Shown in pieces: positions 9,078-17,692 of a DNA stretch of 64,000 nucleotides (its first letter is position 1; each line of letters begins with the position of its first letter). Both the position numbers and the translations under genes were made by a program. The DNA is from Streptomyces sp. RPT161 (GTDB lineage: Bacteria > Actinomycetota > Actinomycetes > Streptomycetales > Streptomycetaceae), in contig NZ_JAPZVN010000017.1 in the NCBI RefSeq assembly GCF_027533845.1, forward strand, positions 62,001 through 126,000, given 5' to 3'. Below the pieces are notes generated by a model. That model saw nothing but the letters and a program-made list of their open reading frames with translations, made no database searches and had not been told where the DNA came from.

Positions 9078-9797
9078 ATGAGACCAGGCGAGGAACAGGG
9101 AGGACCGGTGCCCCAGGAACCGGTGACCGTGTGGGAGCGGCCCGAACGCGGAGCCCGTGGCCCCGCGCCCGAGCGCAGTCGCGCCCAGATCACCGCCGCC
9201 GCGATCGAACTCGCCGACGCCGAGGGACTCGCGGCGGTGTCCATGCGACAGGTAGCCGTCAAGTTGGCCACCGGACCGGCGTCCTTGTACCGCTACCTCG
9301 CCGACCGCGACGAACTGTTCGACCTCATGGCGGACGCTGTGGCCGCAGAAGTCGACCTCACCGCCCCGCTCACCGGCGACCCCGTCGAGGACCTGCTGGT
9401 CCTCGCTCTCCAGTCCAAAGAGGTTCACCTGCGCCACCCGTGGCTGCTCGACATCCCCACCGAACCGCTCCGACTCGGGCCCAACGGCCTCGACTACCTT
9501 GAGCGCGCCCTGCGCGCGCTGGCCCCCGCCCCGCTGTCCGAGCAGTCAAAGCTGGAGACGATCGGCCTGCTGAACGCGCTGGTGACCCAGTTCGCCCGAG
9601 CCGAGCTGCACGCGCAACGCTCACCCACTGAGCGACAGAAGGCCCAGGCCACCTACCTGATCAAGGCCGCCGCCGAAGGACGCCACCCGCTCGTGGCGCA
9701 GGCATTGGCCGGACAGACGGCCTCCAACGCCGACTCCCGGCCCCAATCCCACTTCGCGCCGCTGGTACGCCGCGTGCTCGTCGGCCTGACCAGCTGA
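9078..9797 (+). CDS. TetR/AcrR family regulator with tetracycline-repressor-like C-domain
   Basis: Residues 30-80 hold the TetR helix-turn-helix (ITAAAIELADAEGL, then VSMRQVAVKL and ASLYRYLADRDEL). The C-terminal ligand domain is of the longer tetracycline-repressor type. The ATG at 9078 lacks a clear ribosome binding site, whereas GTG at 9108 has GGGAGGA just upstream, so the real protein may be ten residues shorter. It probably represses itself and the divergent hydrolase through the palindrome at 9038-9070, with the ligand being the hydrolase substrate or a related compound. Confidence 0.9.
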   Translation: MRPGEEQGGPVPQEPVTVWERPERGARGPAPERSRAQITAAAIELADAEGLAAVSMRQVAVKLATGPASLYRYLADRDELFDLMADAVAAEVDLTAPLTGDPVEDLLVLALQSKEVHLRHPWLLDIPTEPLRLGPNGLDYLERALRALAPAPLSEQSKLETIGLLNALVTQFARAELHAQRSPTERQKAQATYLIKAAAEGRHPLVAQALAGQTASNADSRPQSHFAPLVRRVLVGLTS

Positions 9798-9809
9798 ACC
9801 AACGCCCAG

Positions 9810-9845
9810 CCTGTCCCGCGTGAAATCCGAGCTTCGAGCCGCTGA
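9810..9845. repeat. Copy A of a dispersed IS-end-like repeat
   Basis: CTGTCCCGCGTGAAA followed by a CGAG(C)TTCGAGCCGCTGA-like tail occurs here just after a gene stop, and again at 37325 and 37512. The other two copies flank a transposase N-terminal fragment, so this is probably a terminal sequence left by the same IS type. The stretch from here to about 10104 shows no convincing gene. Confidence 0.55.
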
Positions 9846-10104
9846 CTCGGCCATCCCCTTGCGCGGGGCACGACCCAGCGCAGCGGGATGTGTGGCGGAG
9901 TAGAACGTGCTCTCCCCGCCGCGTGTCGGCGGGCGCGGCAGGAAGTGGAAACGACGCCCAACTACCGTCCAGGCGCACGCTAATGGCTGGCTTCGGCGTC
10001 CTTGCGGTGAAGATGGGCATGAACGAGAGCGCACGCCCCACCAGCTCTCCCTCGGCGTCAGCTTCCTCGATGAGTCCCTGGCAGTCGGCCGCCACGGCAT
10101 GGCC

Positions 10105-10415
10105 TCCGGCAGCGGACAGGCAGCGAGGCATCTTCGCCGCTCTTTGCGGCGCGAGCCCCGTCGAAGCCTCCTCCGGCAAGACCCAGCGCCGCAGAGTCAA
10201 CTGCAGCGGCGACCGCCAACTCCGCCCTGTACACGATCGCCCTGGCACAGATGCGCTGGGACACCCGCACCCGCCCGCACATCGAGCACCGCGTCAGCGA
10301 AGGCAGGGCACGCCGCGAAGCCATCCGCTGCCTCAAACGCTACGTTGCCCGCGAGATTTACCAGACGATCGTTACGCTCCGGCACAGCACGCCGGAGCCA
10401 GGATCAGGTAGTTGA
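10105..10415 (+). mobile_element. Decayed C-terminal end of an IS110-family transposase
   Basis: One frame reads FAALCGASPVEASSGKTQRR, the conserved block near the end of IS110 transposases. The reading then shifts near 10215 into ANSALYTIALAQMRWDTRTR and continues through REAIRCLKRYVAREIYQ to a stop at 10415. The two halves join only across a frameshift, and the N-terminal DEDD catalytic part is absent. It is a dead IS110 stub on the plus strand. Confidence 0.7.
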
Positions 10416-10510
10416 CATCCATAGGGGCATCGAACTCGCCCTGCGCTACGAGGCGACGGTGCTGGTCCAGCCATCAACGAGTGGCTATGAGCAGCGTGGC
10501 GGAAAGACTC

Positions 10511-10999
10511 CTAGACGACGCAGAACTCGTTGCCTTCCGGGTCCTGCAGTACGACGGCGTAGTGCCCCATGTCCGGCTCGTCCGCGATCCGAAGCACGCT
10601 GGCGCCAGCTTCGATCAGTCTTTCCACTGTGGTAGTGACCCGCTGCGTGCGGACCGCCAACGGGACGTCGCGCCCGCCGCCGACTTTCAGGTCGAGGTGA
10701 ATCCGGTTCTTGGTGGCCTTGGGTTCGGGAACCTGCTGGAACCACACCCGCGGCCCTTGCCCCGCGGGATCGACGATCGACTCCGGAGTATCGCCGGCGC
10801 CGGCAGGCAACTCCTCCTCGGGCACTCCCGTGGCTGCCCAATACTCCCGCCACGTGGCATGGCCGCCCGGTGGAGGTTCGGGTATGTATCCCAGAGCCTC
10901 GCTCCAGAACGCCACCAGCCTCTGTATGTCGGCGCAGTCGATCGTGAGTTGCAGCGTCATCTCCATAACCGGATCCTGGCAGACACGTCTGACATTCAT
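10511..10999 (-). CDS. VOC-superfamily (glyoxalase-like) protein
   Basis: The 162-residue protein shows the VOC beta-alpha-beta-beta-beta pattern: an opening TLQLTIDCADIQRLVAFWSEALGY, the middle NRIHLDLKV strand, and closing VVLQDPEGNEFCVV. It resembles the actinobacterial glyoxalase-like subgroup that often binds small ligands without a known reaction. The ATG at 10999 is preceded by GGGAGG nine bases away; an internal ATG at 10966 is a weaker alternative. It stands alone between an IS110 stub and an unassigned stretch, so context gives no function. Confidence 0.85.
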   Translation of the reverse strand: MNVRRVCQDPVMEMTLQLTIDCADIQRLVAFWSEALGYIPEPPPGGHATWREYWAATGVPEEELPAGAGDTPESIVDPAGQGPRVWFQQVPEPKATKNRIHLDLKVGGGRDVPLAVRTQRVTTTVERLIEAGASVLRIADEPDMGHYAVVLQDPEGNEFCVV

Positions 11000-11039
11000 G
11001 TAGGACCGCCTCCCGACTGGAGAGAGGCACTTTCGCGAC

Positions 11040-11511
11040 AGGCCGTAGCTTGATCTTCAACCTGTGCGGCGCGACCGTGGGCTAGTCGACTTGCGGCTTC
11101 CCTTCCGCGGCGACCAGGGCCTGGCGCGCGAGGTCGACGCCGCTCTGCTCGATGTTCACGCGATCACCGCCTCTGTCGCCTCCAGGCGCCGGGCGGTGAG
11201 CTCGGTAGCCGGTCCGTCCACGGCGCGGGGGCGGCCTACTCGGTCTGGGCCGCCGTCTGCTCGCGCAGTTGCTCCAGCCGCGTCGCCACCAGAAGCTGTG
11301 TCACATCCTCTTTCCGTAGGCCGTGGCGTTTGAAGTGTGGTCGTGGTCGTGTTCCGGCTTTCCGTTCGGTTGGCCGTCGATGCACAGGCAGCCGAACGGC
11401 AATGGAGGGATCTTCAGGCGCCTGCCGTGAGGATGACCGCTGCGAGGCCGTACCGCCCCTATCCTTGCCATGCCGCGTAACCCAGCGGGCGCCGAAAACT
11501 GGAGGCACCAC
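11040..11511. other. Unassigned stretch with small minus-strand reading frames
   Basis: No recognisable gene lies here. On the minus strand a frame ends at 11236 with HGLRKEDVTQLLVATRLEQL, which looks protein-like. It is followed by a 21-codon frame starting GTG and ending ...EAVIA, whose stop overlaps (GTGA) the next GTG frame, VNIEQSGVDLARQALVAAEG, which stops after 25 codons. The overlapping stop/start arrangement suggests a degraded or miniature operon, perhaps from a mobile element. I do not recognise the families and cannot tell whether any part is expressed. Confidence 0.25.
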
Positions 11512-11514
11512 CTC

Positions 11515-12531
11515 ATGCTGATCGCTCAGCGCCCGTCTCTGACCGAAGAGGTCGTCGAGGAATACCGCTCACGGTTCGTCATCGAGCCGCTGGAGCCGGG
11601 CTTCGGCTACACCCTCGGCAACTCCCTGCGCCGCACCCTGCTGTCCTCCATCCCCGCCGCTGCCGTCACCAGCATCCGGATCGACGGCGTGCTGCACGAG
11701 TTCACCACCGTGCCCGGCGTCAAGGAGGACATCACCGACCTCATCCTCAACATCAAACAGCTAGTCGTCTCCTCCGAGCATGACGAACCGGTCGTGATGT
11801 ACCTGCGCAAGCAGGGCCCCGGCCTGGTCACCGCCGCCGACATCGCCCCGCCCGCCGGCATCGAGGTCCACAACCCGGACCTGGTCCTGGCCACCCTCAA
11901 CTCAAAGGGCAGCCTGCAGATCGAACTGACCGTCGAACGCGGCCGCGGCTACGTCTCCGCCGTGCAGAACACGCAGCAGGGCCAGGAGATCGGCCGCATC
12001 CCGGTTGACTCCATCTACAGTCCCGTGCTCAAGGTCACCTACAAGGTCGAGGCGACCCGCGTCGAGCAGCGCACCGACTTCGACAAGCTCATCGTCGACG
12101 TCGAGACCAAACAGGCCATGCACCCCCGCGACGCCATGGCCTCGGCCGGCAAGACCCTCGTCGAACTCTTCGGCCTCGCCTGCGAGCTCAACGTCGACGC
12201 CGAAGGCATCGACATCGGTCCCTCCCCCACGGATGCCGCCCTCGCCGCCGACCTCGCCCTCCCCATCGAGGAACTCGAACTCACCGTCCGCTCCTACAAC
12301 TGCCTCAAGCGCGAAGGCGTCCACTCCGTCGGCGAGCTCGTAGGCCGCTCCGAAGCAGACCTGCTCGACATCCGCAACTTCGGCTCGAAGTCGATCGACG
12401 AGGTCAAGGCAAAGCTGGCCAGCATGGGCCTGGCCCTCAAGGACAGCCCGCCCGGATTCGACCCCATCGCTGCCGCAGGCGCCTTCGGCGCCGACGAAGA
12501 CACCGGGTTCATCGAAACCGAGCAGTACTGA
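11515..12531 (+). CDS. rpoA: RNA polymerase alpha subunit, stand-alone second copy
   Basis: The 338-residue product begins [20 protein letters not shown] and covers the whole alpha subunit: N-terminal assembly and dimerisation domain ([29 protein letters not shown]) and C-terminal domain ([19 protein letters not shown]) with the Arg and Asn that contact UP-element DNA. GGAGG lies nine bases before ATG 11515; an upstream in-frame ATG at 11470 has no family sequence. Bacterial rpoA is normally fixed between rpsD and rplQ; here there are no ribosomal genes, and an IS stub and unassigned DNA lie upstream. The frame is intact end to end, so this is very probably a functional paralogue rather than the housekeeping copy. 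Confidence 0.93.
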   Translation: MLIAQRPSLTEEVVEEYRSRFVIEPLEPGFGYTLGNSLRRTLLSSIPAAAVTSIRIDGVLHEFTTVPGVKEDITDLILNIKQLVVSSEHDEPVVMYLRKQGPGLVTAADIAPPAGIEVHNPDLVLATLNSKGSLQIELTVERGRGYVSAVQNTQQGQEIGRIPVDSIYSPVLKVTYKVEATRVEQRTDFDKLIVDVETKQAMHPRDAMASAGKTLVELFGLACELNVDAEGIDIGPSPTDAALAADLALPIEELELTVRSYNCLKREGVHSVGELVGRSEADLLDIRNFGSKSIDEVKAKLASMGLALKDSPPGFDPIAAAGAFGADEDTGFIETEQY

Positions 12532-12599
12532 ATGCCGCGCTGTACCCGGTCCGCTGGTCAGCCCGTATCGGGGTAGAGCCCCACAGGGACACCCCCGCG

Positions 12600-12623
12600 C
12601 TTTCTCCGGTCCGGAGGAGAAAG
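12600..12623 (+). terminator. Possible terminator after rpoA
   Basis: CTTTCTCC (12600-12607) and GGAGAAAG (12616-12623) form an 8-bp stem with an 8-base loop about 70 bp after the rpoA stop. It is followed by GGGG rather than T residues. Nothing else is recognisable before the next gene end at 12856. Confidence 0.4.
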
Positions 12624-12855
12624 GGGCGGTGTGCTCCCGGGGCGGCATCCGCAAAGAGCAGTGGCTGCCGGGGAAGGGTGCTCCGGCCACGAAGGCTGAT
12701 CTCCCCAGCCACCAGCTGAGCCGTCCAGGCAAAACAGGACTCCCATGTCGCCGAATGCAGCGGCGCCAAGCGCAGCGGCGGAACGGTGCAGGCGAAGGCA
12801 GAAGTGCCGCCGACGCCGACGTCACACGAGCCGGCCGCCCGGCCCGCTGACTCCT

Positions 12856-13776
12856 TCAACGCCTTGGCAGGCGAGGGGCTGAACTCGGTGTCTGCGTCAG
12901 TGTTGCGAGCGGGAATGCCGCGGTGTCTTCCGGAGGCCGCGACACATACAGGGTCGTGTGGAAGTAACCCTCGGTCTCTCGCCCCTGAGGGTCTTCACCC
13001 GCGGCAGCCACCGCATCAACGGCGTACTGCTGCTCCTGCGGGCTGGTGAAACGGCGCTGGGCGAAGGTGGAGTCGGCGGCCTTCTCGGTGACCAGTCCGT
13101 GGGACCGCAGGCTTGCCGCGATGGGCTGGTAGGAGCCCGTCCGCAACACGAAAGCGGCGATCCACACGGGGGCGTCGACAGCGGCCAGGAGCGGCTGGAA
13201 GGTGCGAGGGGACAGGAAACTCGCCCCACCAGTGACCGTGATCAAGCGTGTGGCGCGCACAGCGCGGCGCAGGGCCGGTGAGGGCGGGTCGGTTTCGAGG
13301 TTCTCGGCGAACGCATGGTCCAGGAGGCCGACCGCGAGCGCGTAGTCGAGTGCAGGCGTGGCCACGTCGAGTCCGGTCACGGGGACCGCGTCCTGGCGTC
13401 GGCGGGCCGCGTAGTAGGCACGGTCCCATTCGATCAGTTCGGCGGTGGCGAGTGCGTCGGCCCGTGGTGATGTGTAGTGGGCGTGCAGGTCGTCCCACGT
13501 CAGGTCGTGATTGAGCAGGGCCGCGTTGATGCCGTAGGAGCAGCAGATGTCCAGTACCTCCGCACGTCCCGCCAGATGGGCGGTGCGGTTGGCGGCCATG
13601 CGCCGGAAGACTTCCTGAGCATGATGGGGCGTCTGGTAGTCCAACGCACCCAGCACACGGAAGTAGGCCCGCGGGTCGGGCTGGTCATAGAGGTCGTCGA
13701 ACGGGGTCCTGCCCACGGGGGTGGTATCTGGCGTCGACTGCCCGGCAGTGGATTCGGTGCTTCTCACCCTGTTCAT
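12856..13776 (-). CDS. SAM-dependent methyltransferase-like protein of unknown substrate
   Basis: The 306-residue product contains EVLDICCSYGINAALLNHDL (about residue 70), which looks like the SAM-binding motif I of a class I methyltransferase fold, then TSPRADALATAELIEWD and a later ITVTGGASFLS. I know this only as a conserved actinobacterial protein of unassigned role. The long frame extends to 14070, but that extension is a transposase relic in another frame. ATG 13776 with AGGGG upstream is the most plausible start, and 13800 is an alternative. It stands alone, and no cofactor or substrate partner is visible. Confidence 0.7.
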   Translation of the reverse strand: MNRVRSTESTAGQSTPDTTPVGRTPFDDLYDQPDPRAYFRVLGALDYQTPHHAQEVFRRMAANRTAHLAGRAEVLDICCSYGINAALLNHDLTWDDLHAHYTSPRADALATAELIEWDRAYYAARRRQDAVPVTGLDVATPALDYALAVGLLDHAFAENLETDPPSPALRRAVRATRLITVTGGASFLSPRTFQPLLAAVDAPVWIAAFVLRTGSYQPIAASLRSHGLVTEKAADSTFAQRRFTSPQEQQYAVDAVAAAGEDPQGRETEGYFHTTLYVSRPPEDTAAFPLATLTQTPSSAPRLPRR

Positions 13777-13904
13777 CCCGGCCGTTCCCCTTGTTCGCAT
13801 GACCGTGATCCCGACCCCCACAGTCTGAGCCTCACAGCCACCAAGGCAAACAACCGCGGGCACGAAACCGGCCACGTACGGCCCGATAAGACGCCTGCAG
13901 ATCA

Positions 13905-14155
13905 TCAACAGCGACATGACATTTCCCCAGGTGCCGTCAACCGAGCAGGGCAAGTGCCGCTTGTGGAGGGGCCTTCCATGGGGCCGAAGCGTTCGGGAAA
14001 CTCCTGCCACTGCAATCGCGTGCTGGGCCGGTGAATGGTCCCGTTGATCACCTGCCGGTGGTCGCGCCACCGGCAGCAGCGGTTGTTGCTCGCGCGGATG
14101 AGTTGGCGATTGTCCAGCTTGAAGGGGAGCAGCGCGTCGAGGAACGCGACGATCC
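13905..14155 (-). mobile_element. Decayed N-terminal part of an IS5-family transposase
   Basis: Minus-strand frames give CRWRDHRQVINGTIHRPS and LQWQEFPERFGP, then, after a shift, LHKRHLPCSVDGTWGNV. These are consecutive pieces of the IS5-type transposase N-terminal region (DHRQVINGxxHR, LQWRExPERFGPW, HKRHxxWSADGTW). The DDE catalytic half is missing. It abuts the SnoaL-like fragment on one side. Confidence 0.65.
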
Positions 14156-14216
14156 GCTCGCGCGACGGCCGTCCCGGGTCCGAGCGGCGCCTCCCCACGG
14201 CCTCGCCCAGGGCGGT

Positions 14217-14513
14217 GAGCTTCTGGGCCCGCTCGCCGACGCGATCGACTCCCTTGCCGCCGGCGACATCGACGGGTGGATGAGCATGTACGCTCCCGAC
14301 GCCGTAGACGAATTCCCCTGGGCGGCCGAGGGTGCTGTCCGCCCCCTGGACGAGCGCGACGTGATCGCGGCCTACATGAGCGAGTTCCCGGAACTCATCA
14401 AGTTCGGGCCTCTCACCGACGTCCGTGTGCACGAAGCAGGCAACGCTGTGCGGCAGAACAGCAGAACTGAAGTGGGGTCGGCGTCCTCGGCTTTCAGGGC
14501 CACCCCTGCGTGA
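14217..14513 (+). pseudogene. Truncated SnoaL/NTF2-like protein
   Basis: Residues from LLGPLADAIDSLAAGDIDGW to FGPLTDVRVHEAG match the start and middle of the small SnoaL/NTF2-like fold (two-helix lead, then WMSMYAPDAVDEFP). The reading then runs into VRQNSRTEVGS and a stop with no closing beta strands. Upstream the frame is antisense to the IS5 stub, with no start or ribosome binding site of its own. The gene appears to have been cut at both ends by the insertion and a later deletion. Confidence 0.55.
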
Positions 14514-14715
14514 GACGGGCGCTGATTTCCGCACTGAGAGGACGCGTTCGCGGCCGTGAACCGGGCGTGGGCAGGCAGCGCACCAGATGTCTTGCGGAAC
14601 CGGCGCTGGTGACGGGGTTCCGCAGGACGCTGTCGGCGACACTGATCATCGCGATGACGAACAGCCCCTCGCACTTACTTACGCAGCAGGCCTCGCTCTA
14701 ATGATCTTTCGGAGC

Positions 14716-15456
14716 TCAGGTCGTTGGCTTGCGCGCGGCTACGACCAGTAGTGGGGGCCTGATGAGGTGTTGGGTCAGGTCTGGCTGGCGGGTGACGGCG
14801 GCGGGGGTGGGCTGGGGTTCGTCCAGGGCGACGAGGGTGAGCCCGGCTGCGGTCAGCGCGCTGATGTGGGTGGACAGTTTGTAGTGGTACTTGGTGACCG
14901 TGGTGTTGAACCAGCGTTGAGAACGGGACGATTCGTAGCCGTAAGCCGTGATGGGCCACGCGGTGCGGTCGTGTTCGTTCGGCCAGCCGGTCATCGGGTG
15001 TTGTGCCGTGCATACGGGGTGTTCCACGGAGTAGACGAGGTGGCCGGCGGGCCGTAGCCAGCCCGCAATCCGCGTCATGAGGGCGGGCAGGTCGGGGACG
15101 TAGTGCAGGGCCAGGCTACTGACGACCAGGTCGAGCGACGCGTCCGGCAGGCTCAACTCCTCTGCGGTGGCGCACACATAGCGTACGAGCGGGTTCTTGT
15201 GGCGCCTGGCCAGTTCCAGCATCCGTGCGGAGGGGTCCACGCCCAGTACCGAGCGGGCCGCGGCCGTCGCCAACCACCGTGCCTGGGTGCCGTCGCCGCA
15301 GCCCAGGTCCAGCACGTCCAGGTCGGCGACCGCGGGCAGGAGCCGCCGGAGCGCGGGCTGTTCCAGTTCCTCGTTGAGCCCGCTGCCCGCGGCACGCATC
15401 CGCTGGTAAGCGGTGAAGAAGGCGGGGTCGTCGTAGAGCGGTGTGTCGGCGGTCAT
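14716..15456 (-). CDS. Class I SAM-dependent methyltransferase
   Basis: The 246-residue protein has SAM motif I LDVLDLGCGDGTQARWL, acidic loop GVDPSARML, motif II-like LDLVVSSLALHYVPDL, and the SVEHPVCTA segment of the UbiE/SAM-11 family. The substrate is unknown. Its start overlaps the stop of the SRPBCC gene by 4 bp (ATGA), so the two are translationally coupled and divergent from the TetR gene at 16021, which probably represses both. Confidence 0.88.
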   Translation of the reverse strand: MTADTPLYDDPAFFTAYQRMRAAGSGLNEELEQPALRRLLPAVADLDVLDLGCGDGTQARWLATAAARSVLGVDPSARMLELARRHKNPLVRYVCATAEELSLPDASLDLVVSSLALHYVPDLPALMTRIAGWLRPAGHLVYSVEHPVCTAQHPMTGWPNEHDRTAWPITAYGYESSRSQRWFNTTVTKYHYKLSTHISALTAAGLTLVALDEPQPTPAAVTRQPDLTQHLIRPPLLVVAARKPTT

Positions 15457-15956
15457 GGCCGCGCTCCGCGGGTGGGGGTGCGGACCAGGCTACGCAGGAG
15501 GCTGACGTATCGGCTCCAACGTGTCGGGCGGCCCGGTGTCGTCCAGGTTCCTTCGGCGCGGTCCATGCTGTCTTCCAGGCATGCGTCGTGCAGGGGCCTC
15601 CACAGCAGGGGCCAAGTGAGCCGGGCTGGGCCTCGGGCGTGCATGGCCAGGGTGTGCCGCAGCAGGGTGTGGTGCTCGTCGACGGCCAGGGCGGTGTATT
15701 CGTGGAAGCCGTCGAAACCGCGCGGTGCGTTGAAGGTGAAGCGCACCCAGGTGGCGGGGACGTAGGCGGTCACGGTGTAGCGGATGGGGCCGTGCCCGCC
15801 GACCGCTCCGACGGCCAAGGGGCCGTCCAAGCGCATCGCAGGCCAACTGTGATGTGGCCACAACGCGTCGCCGTCGCCGGCGAGGGTGTCGATCAGTGCC
15901 CCCACTTCACTCCGCGTCGCCGCCAGCAGGCGTTCGTGCACGTTGTACACGCCCAT
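15453..15956 (-). CDS. SRPBCC/START-like small protein
   Basis: The 167-residue protein starts MGVYNVHERLLAATRSEVGA and contains IRYTVTAYVPATWVRFTFNA and DEHHTLLRHTLAMHARGP, a pattern of alternating strands like the SRPBCC ligand-binding fold of the Bet v1/polyketide-cyclase superfamily. The identity of the ligand is not evident. It is the first gene of a two-gene operon with the methyltransferase (4-bp overlap) and is divergent from a TetR gene. A hydrophobic ligand modified by the partner methyltransferase is possible but unproven. Confidence 0.65.
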   Translation of the reverse strand: MGVYNVHERLLAATRSEVGALIDTLAGDGDALWPHHSWPAMRLDGPLAVGAVGGHGPIRYTVTAYVPATWVRFTFNAPRGFDGFHEYTALAVDEHHTLLRHTLAMHARGPARLTWPLLWRPLHDACLEDSMDRAEGTWTTPGRPTRWSRYVSLLRSLVRTPTRGARP

Positions 15957-16000
15957 CGCGTCCTCCCCTGAAGGCTTTCAGAGAACATCCTCCAATATTT

Positions 16001-16016
16001 TAGAGATTATCCTCTA
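16001..16016. promoter_or_regulatory. Possible TetR operator / AT-rich divergent promoter
   Basis: TAGAG (16001-16005) and CTCTA (16012-16016) form a short inverted repeat in an AT-rich island (15990-16016) directly before the TetR start at 16021 and opposite the SRPBCC gene. AT-rich sequence is scarce in this window, so a shared promoter/operator is plausible; the palindrome is short. Confidence 0.4.
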
Positions 16017-16020
16017 CTGC

Positions 16021-16680
16021 ATGGCCAGGCCAGCCCGGTTCACCACCGACCAGTTCCTCGACGCCGCCGTGCGCAAGGCCGCAGCAGCCGGTCCGACGGC
16101 GGTGACCATGTCCGCGGTCGCCGCGGAAGTGGGCGCTCCAAGCGGCTCGGCGTACCACCGGTTCGCCGGACGCACCGAGCTGCTCGCACAGACATGGCTG
16201 CGTACGGTGGAGACCTTCCAGGCGAGCTACCTCGCCGCTTGCGAGACGGTCGGCGATGACCCCGCGCAGGCTGCGCGGGGGACGGCTCGTCAGGTGGTGG
16301 CCTGGAGTCGCGCCCACCCCGAGCAGGTCGCCGTGCTGCTCCACGGCGCAGACGCCTTCGACCGCGCCCACTGGCCCGAACCGCACCGCCGTCGCGCCGA
16401 GGCCGGCAACCAGCGCGTCCACGCCGCTCTCGCAGCCCTGGCCGCCGCCTTGGATCTGCGCGGACCCGAGGCCGCCGACCGGGTCACCCTCGCCCTGGTC
16501 GACCTTCCCCTGGCGCTGGTCCGCCGCCACCTGCGCGGGGGCACGCCCCTGCCCGCGCATGCCGAGGATCTCGCCGAGCAGGGCGCGGCCGCCCTCCTAT
16601 GTGGCCGGTTCCCCTCTCCCGCGTCCCCTGCGGGTGCGGAACGGGCACAGGACGCTACGTCACATCGTCCGGTTCGCTGA
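16021..16680 (+). CDS. TetR family regulator
   Basis: The 219-residue protein opens MARPARFTTDQFLDAAVRKA with a TetR helix-turn-helix through SAVAAEVGAPSGSAYHRFAG. The ligand domain is helical and rich in Ala/Arg. The ATG at 16021 fits the family's usual length; an upstream extension to 15886 reads antisense through the neighbouring gene. It faces the SRPBCC/methyltransferase operon and probably represses it. Its 3' end overlaps the convergent reductase gene by 26 bp. Confidence 0.88.
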   Translation: MARPARFTTDQFLDAAVRKAAAAGPTAVTMSAVAAEVGAPSGSAYHRFAGRTELLAQTWLRTVETFQASYLAACETVGDDPAQAARGTARQVVAWSRAHPEQVAVLLHGADAFDRAHWPEPHRRRAEAGNQRVHAALAALAAALDLRGPEAADRVTLALVDLPLALVRRHLRGGTPLPAHAEDLAEQGAAALLCGRFPSPASPAGAERAQDATSHRPVR

Positions 16681-17548
16681 CGGCTGCCAGCAGCGCGGTA
16701 ACGGTCTCGTTGTACGGAGTGGGGATGCCGAGGCGGGCCCCTGCACGCACCACCGCCCCGTTGCGGGCGTCGTATTCCAACGCACGGCCGGCCAGACGGT
16801 CCCACAGCATGCTGCTGCCAGACTCGGCGGGCATCGCGCGCAGCTGAGCCACGATCTGGTCGGGCAGATCCTCGGGAAGGCACGCCCCCGACGCGGCTGC
16901 CACCTGCCGCGCCTCTTCCACCAACGCGCGGCCCAACTCGGCGATGCCCGGCTGGGCGAAGACCGGCATCCGACGCATCGTCAATGCCGTTACGGCACCG
17001 TTGGCCACGTTCAGACACAGCTTCATCCAGGCCGCGGTCACGAAATCGCCGGTGAGCGCGACGGTGATGCCGCTCCCCCGGCACAGGGCCGCGAATTCCG
17101 CGCCGTCGTCGTCCTCGGGAACCGTGATCCGCGGCCGGTCGAACAACCGGACGTGCCCACGCCGCAGCGACTCGGCCCCGATCTCCACCACAGCCGGCAG
17201 CACGCGAGCGGCGCCCACCAACGGCGCGACGCGCTCAAGGTGTTCCACGCCGTTCTGCAACACCACGACACGAGTCCCCGCACCACACAGCCGGTCCAGC
17301 CACGGCGCGACCGCGGCCGTCTGGTGAGCCTTGGTCGCCAGCACCACCCACTCCACCGCCGACACCTGGGCAGGATCGAACTCCTCGAAGACCGACGCCT
17401 CCTGGGTCATCCCCTCAGGCCAGTCGATCCGCAACCCACCAAGCGGAGACCGCACACACGCGGTCACCTCCGTGCGCCCAGTCGATACAAGGCCCGCGGC
17501 CACCACGCCGCCCACCGCCCCGACGCCCACCACCGCAACATGCGTCAT
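16655..17548 (-). CDS. 2-dehydropantoate 2-reductase (ketopantoate reductase) family protein
   Basis: The 297-residue protein starts MTHVAVVGVGAVGGVVAAGL with the NADP-binding GxGxxG loop and continues with VLATKAHQ and LQNGVEH, the family's nucleotide and substrate landmarks, and WMKLCLNVANGAVTAL with the catalytic Lys and Asn. It would reduce ketopantoate or a similar 2-oxo acid with NADPH. Streptomyces genomes often carry several paralogues, so the pantothenate role is not certain. The start at 17548 places the Rossmann strand at the N-terminus; the longer frame to 17590 adds unrelated residues. Confidence 0.85.
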   Translation of the reverse strand: MTHVAVVGVGAVGGVVAAGLVSTGRTEVTACVRSPLGGLRIDWPEGMTQEASVFEEFDPAQVSAVEWVVLATKAHQTAAVAPWLDRLCGAGTRVVVLQNGVEHLERVAPLVGAARVLPAVVEIGAESLRRGHVRLFDRPRITVPEDDDGAEFAALCRGSGITVALTGDFVTAAWMKLCLNVANGAVTALTMRRMPVFAQPGIAELGRALVEEARQVAAASGACLPEDLPDQIVAQLRAMPAESGSSMLWDRLAGRALEYDARNGAVVRAGARLGIPTPYNETVTALLAAVSEPDDVT

Positions 17549-17638
17549 GCCCACCGAACCTACCCACTCCGGGATCGTCTTGAGGAGCACGTCACAGAAA
17601 GAGCGGAGGCAGGGAACCTCGCATGCCCAACGCAGATG

Positions 17639-17659
17639 CCCTGTCTGTTTTGGACAGGG
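17639..17659 (-). terminator. Hairpin after the asparaginase pseudogene
   Basis: CCCTGTC (17639-17645) and GACAGGG (17653-17659) form a 7-bp stem 34 bp beyond the stop of the asparaginase relic at 17693 on the minus strand. The loop is T-rich on the plus strand. It could terminate that transcript before the reductase gene's promoter region. Confidence 0.45.
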
Positions 17660-17692
17660 TGCTTCGGAGCCAGGTCGGCAGCAAGAACGTTC

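Noticed and set aside
9661-10248. Minus-strand 195-codon frame around the IS110 relic
   Set aside because: It reads antisense to both the TetR C-terminus and the IS110 block and has no independent support.
12856-14070. 404-residue version of the methyltransferase-like protein
   Set aside because: The added N-terminal sequence (LHKRHLPCSVDGTWGNV) is an IS5 transposase relic read in frame, not part of the gene.
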